Shown: positions 63,527 to 64,000 of the stretch, in pieces
Position numbering within the stretch: position 1 is the first letter of the stretch
Layout: the number at the start of each line of letters is the position of its first letter
Origin: Gigantopelta aegis
Taxonomy: Eukaryota; Mollusca; Gastropoda; Neomphalida; Peltospiridae
Assembly (NCBI RefSeq): GCF_016097555.1
Contig: NC_054703.1
Location: forward strand, 16,997,969 to 17,061,968
DNA length: 64,000 nucleotides
Reading direction: 5' to 3'
Notes under the pieces: generated by a model
Told to the model about the DNA's origin: nothing
What the model saw: the letters and a program-made list of their open reading frames with translations, nothing else
Databases searched by the model: none
Position numbers and translations under genes: made by a program

Positions 63527-64000
63527 CTACAAAAAGATGTATAGAAGTATGCAGTACACCAAATATATGTTAACAACAAAACTATTAACATTTTAAAAAT
63601 CACAGCAATGTTCAAAACAGATTTAAAAGGATGATTTGACAATATGGCTGCTCTCGTGAAACTGCCGGGTGTTTCGCCATGAGGACTATCATTTTCCCGG
63701 ATTATAAATGCTTCCTACTTGGTCTGCACGTCTGCCTGTAATAAGACTGGCCTTGTAGGCGATGTGGCCAGTTCGGTCGGTCAGTGGCTGATGGATACTG
63801 GGTTTGTGTCACAGGCTGGGGATGTAACTCAGAGATATAGTGTGCTTTTCTGAGGTGTGATAAGTTGTAGTGACATATTGTTTGTTTTTGCTCCATGACA
63901 ACCACCATGGTATGTAGTGCTATGTACAAAACAACAAACTAAGTTGCTGTTCAGAAGGAAATTCCTGTGTTGTAGCAGTATACCTATAACTCACACATTC
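63527..64000. other. Intron or upstream sequence; possible tRNA-like SINE head
   Basis: Around 63816-63860 gctggggatgtaactcagag then atatagtgtgcttttctgag resembles a tRNA box A head, and catggtatgtagtgctatgt near 63906 recalls the SINE core. A different, diverged SINE is possible. No exon recognised. Confidence 0.35.

Noticed and set aside
1-64000. Retrovirus-like, LTR or Polinton-like elements
   Set aside because: No reverse transcriptase, integrase, capsid, envelope or long terminal repeat signature was recognised anywhere in the window.

Overview
This is nuclear DNA of an animal, most likely a marine mollusc and perhaps a gastropod. Genes are split by GT-AG introns, bacterial gene organisation is absent, and the window is full of tRNA-derived SINEs whose central domain (matching ccagtgcaccac / gtgcatataaaagatccc) I recall as typical of mollusc genomes. 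The species assignment rests on memory of that repeat, not on a search.

Four host genes can be supported. (1) A galectin on the + strand, three exons at 4554-4642, 5271-5472 and 8341-8457, with matching splice phases; the start exon is not found. (2) A C2H2 zinc-finger gene on the - strand (18280-19446, 12 fingers). (3) A paralogous C2H2 zinc-finger gene on the + strand (35107-36012, 10 fingers). (4) A multi-exon gene on the - strand from beyond the right edge down to 42906. It has five thrombospondin type 1 (TSP1) exons at 63.3, 60.1, 54.8, 53.1 and 52.4 kb, one transmembrane exon at 48.5 kb and a short cytoplasmic tail exon ending at 42906. All phases agree, so it predicts a single-pass surface protein. 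Its introns are swollen by satellites.

The rest is repeat. Tandem arrays fill roughly a third or more of the window: 37 bp (1.9-2.9 kb), trinucleotide (7.6-8.2), palindromic 85 bp (11.1-11.5), 38 bp (13.5-14.0), 61 bp (14.6-15.9), 46 bp (17.2-18.3), 73 bp (20.4-24.7), 38/42 bp (36.0-37.4), 34 bp (39.1-40.0), 20 bp (42.2-42.9), 62 bp (44.5-48.0), a SINE-head array (48.6-49.7), 28 bp (50.3-51.9) and a TTAGGG-containing satellite (55.05-59.1). Two of these arrays (61 bp and 48.6-49.7 kb) appear to have been born from the tRNA-like head of the SINEs. Both zinc-finger reading frames end inside tandem repeats.

Interspersed elements comprise three mosaic SINE types (A, B, C) that exchange heads and tails around one core; a pair of Mutator-like MITEs with long inverted ends; three TTAA-flanked elements beginning AGG, one carrying a degenerate THAP domain (Kolobok-like); many short CAGGG-ended hAT-like MITEs; and a decayed Tc1/mariner transposase. 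No retrovirus-like, LTR or Polinton-like element was recognised.
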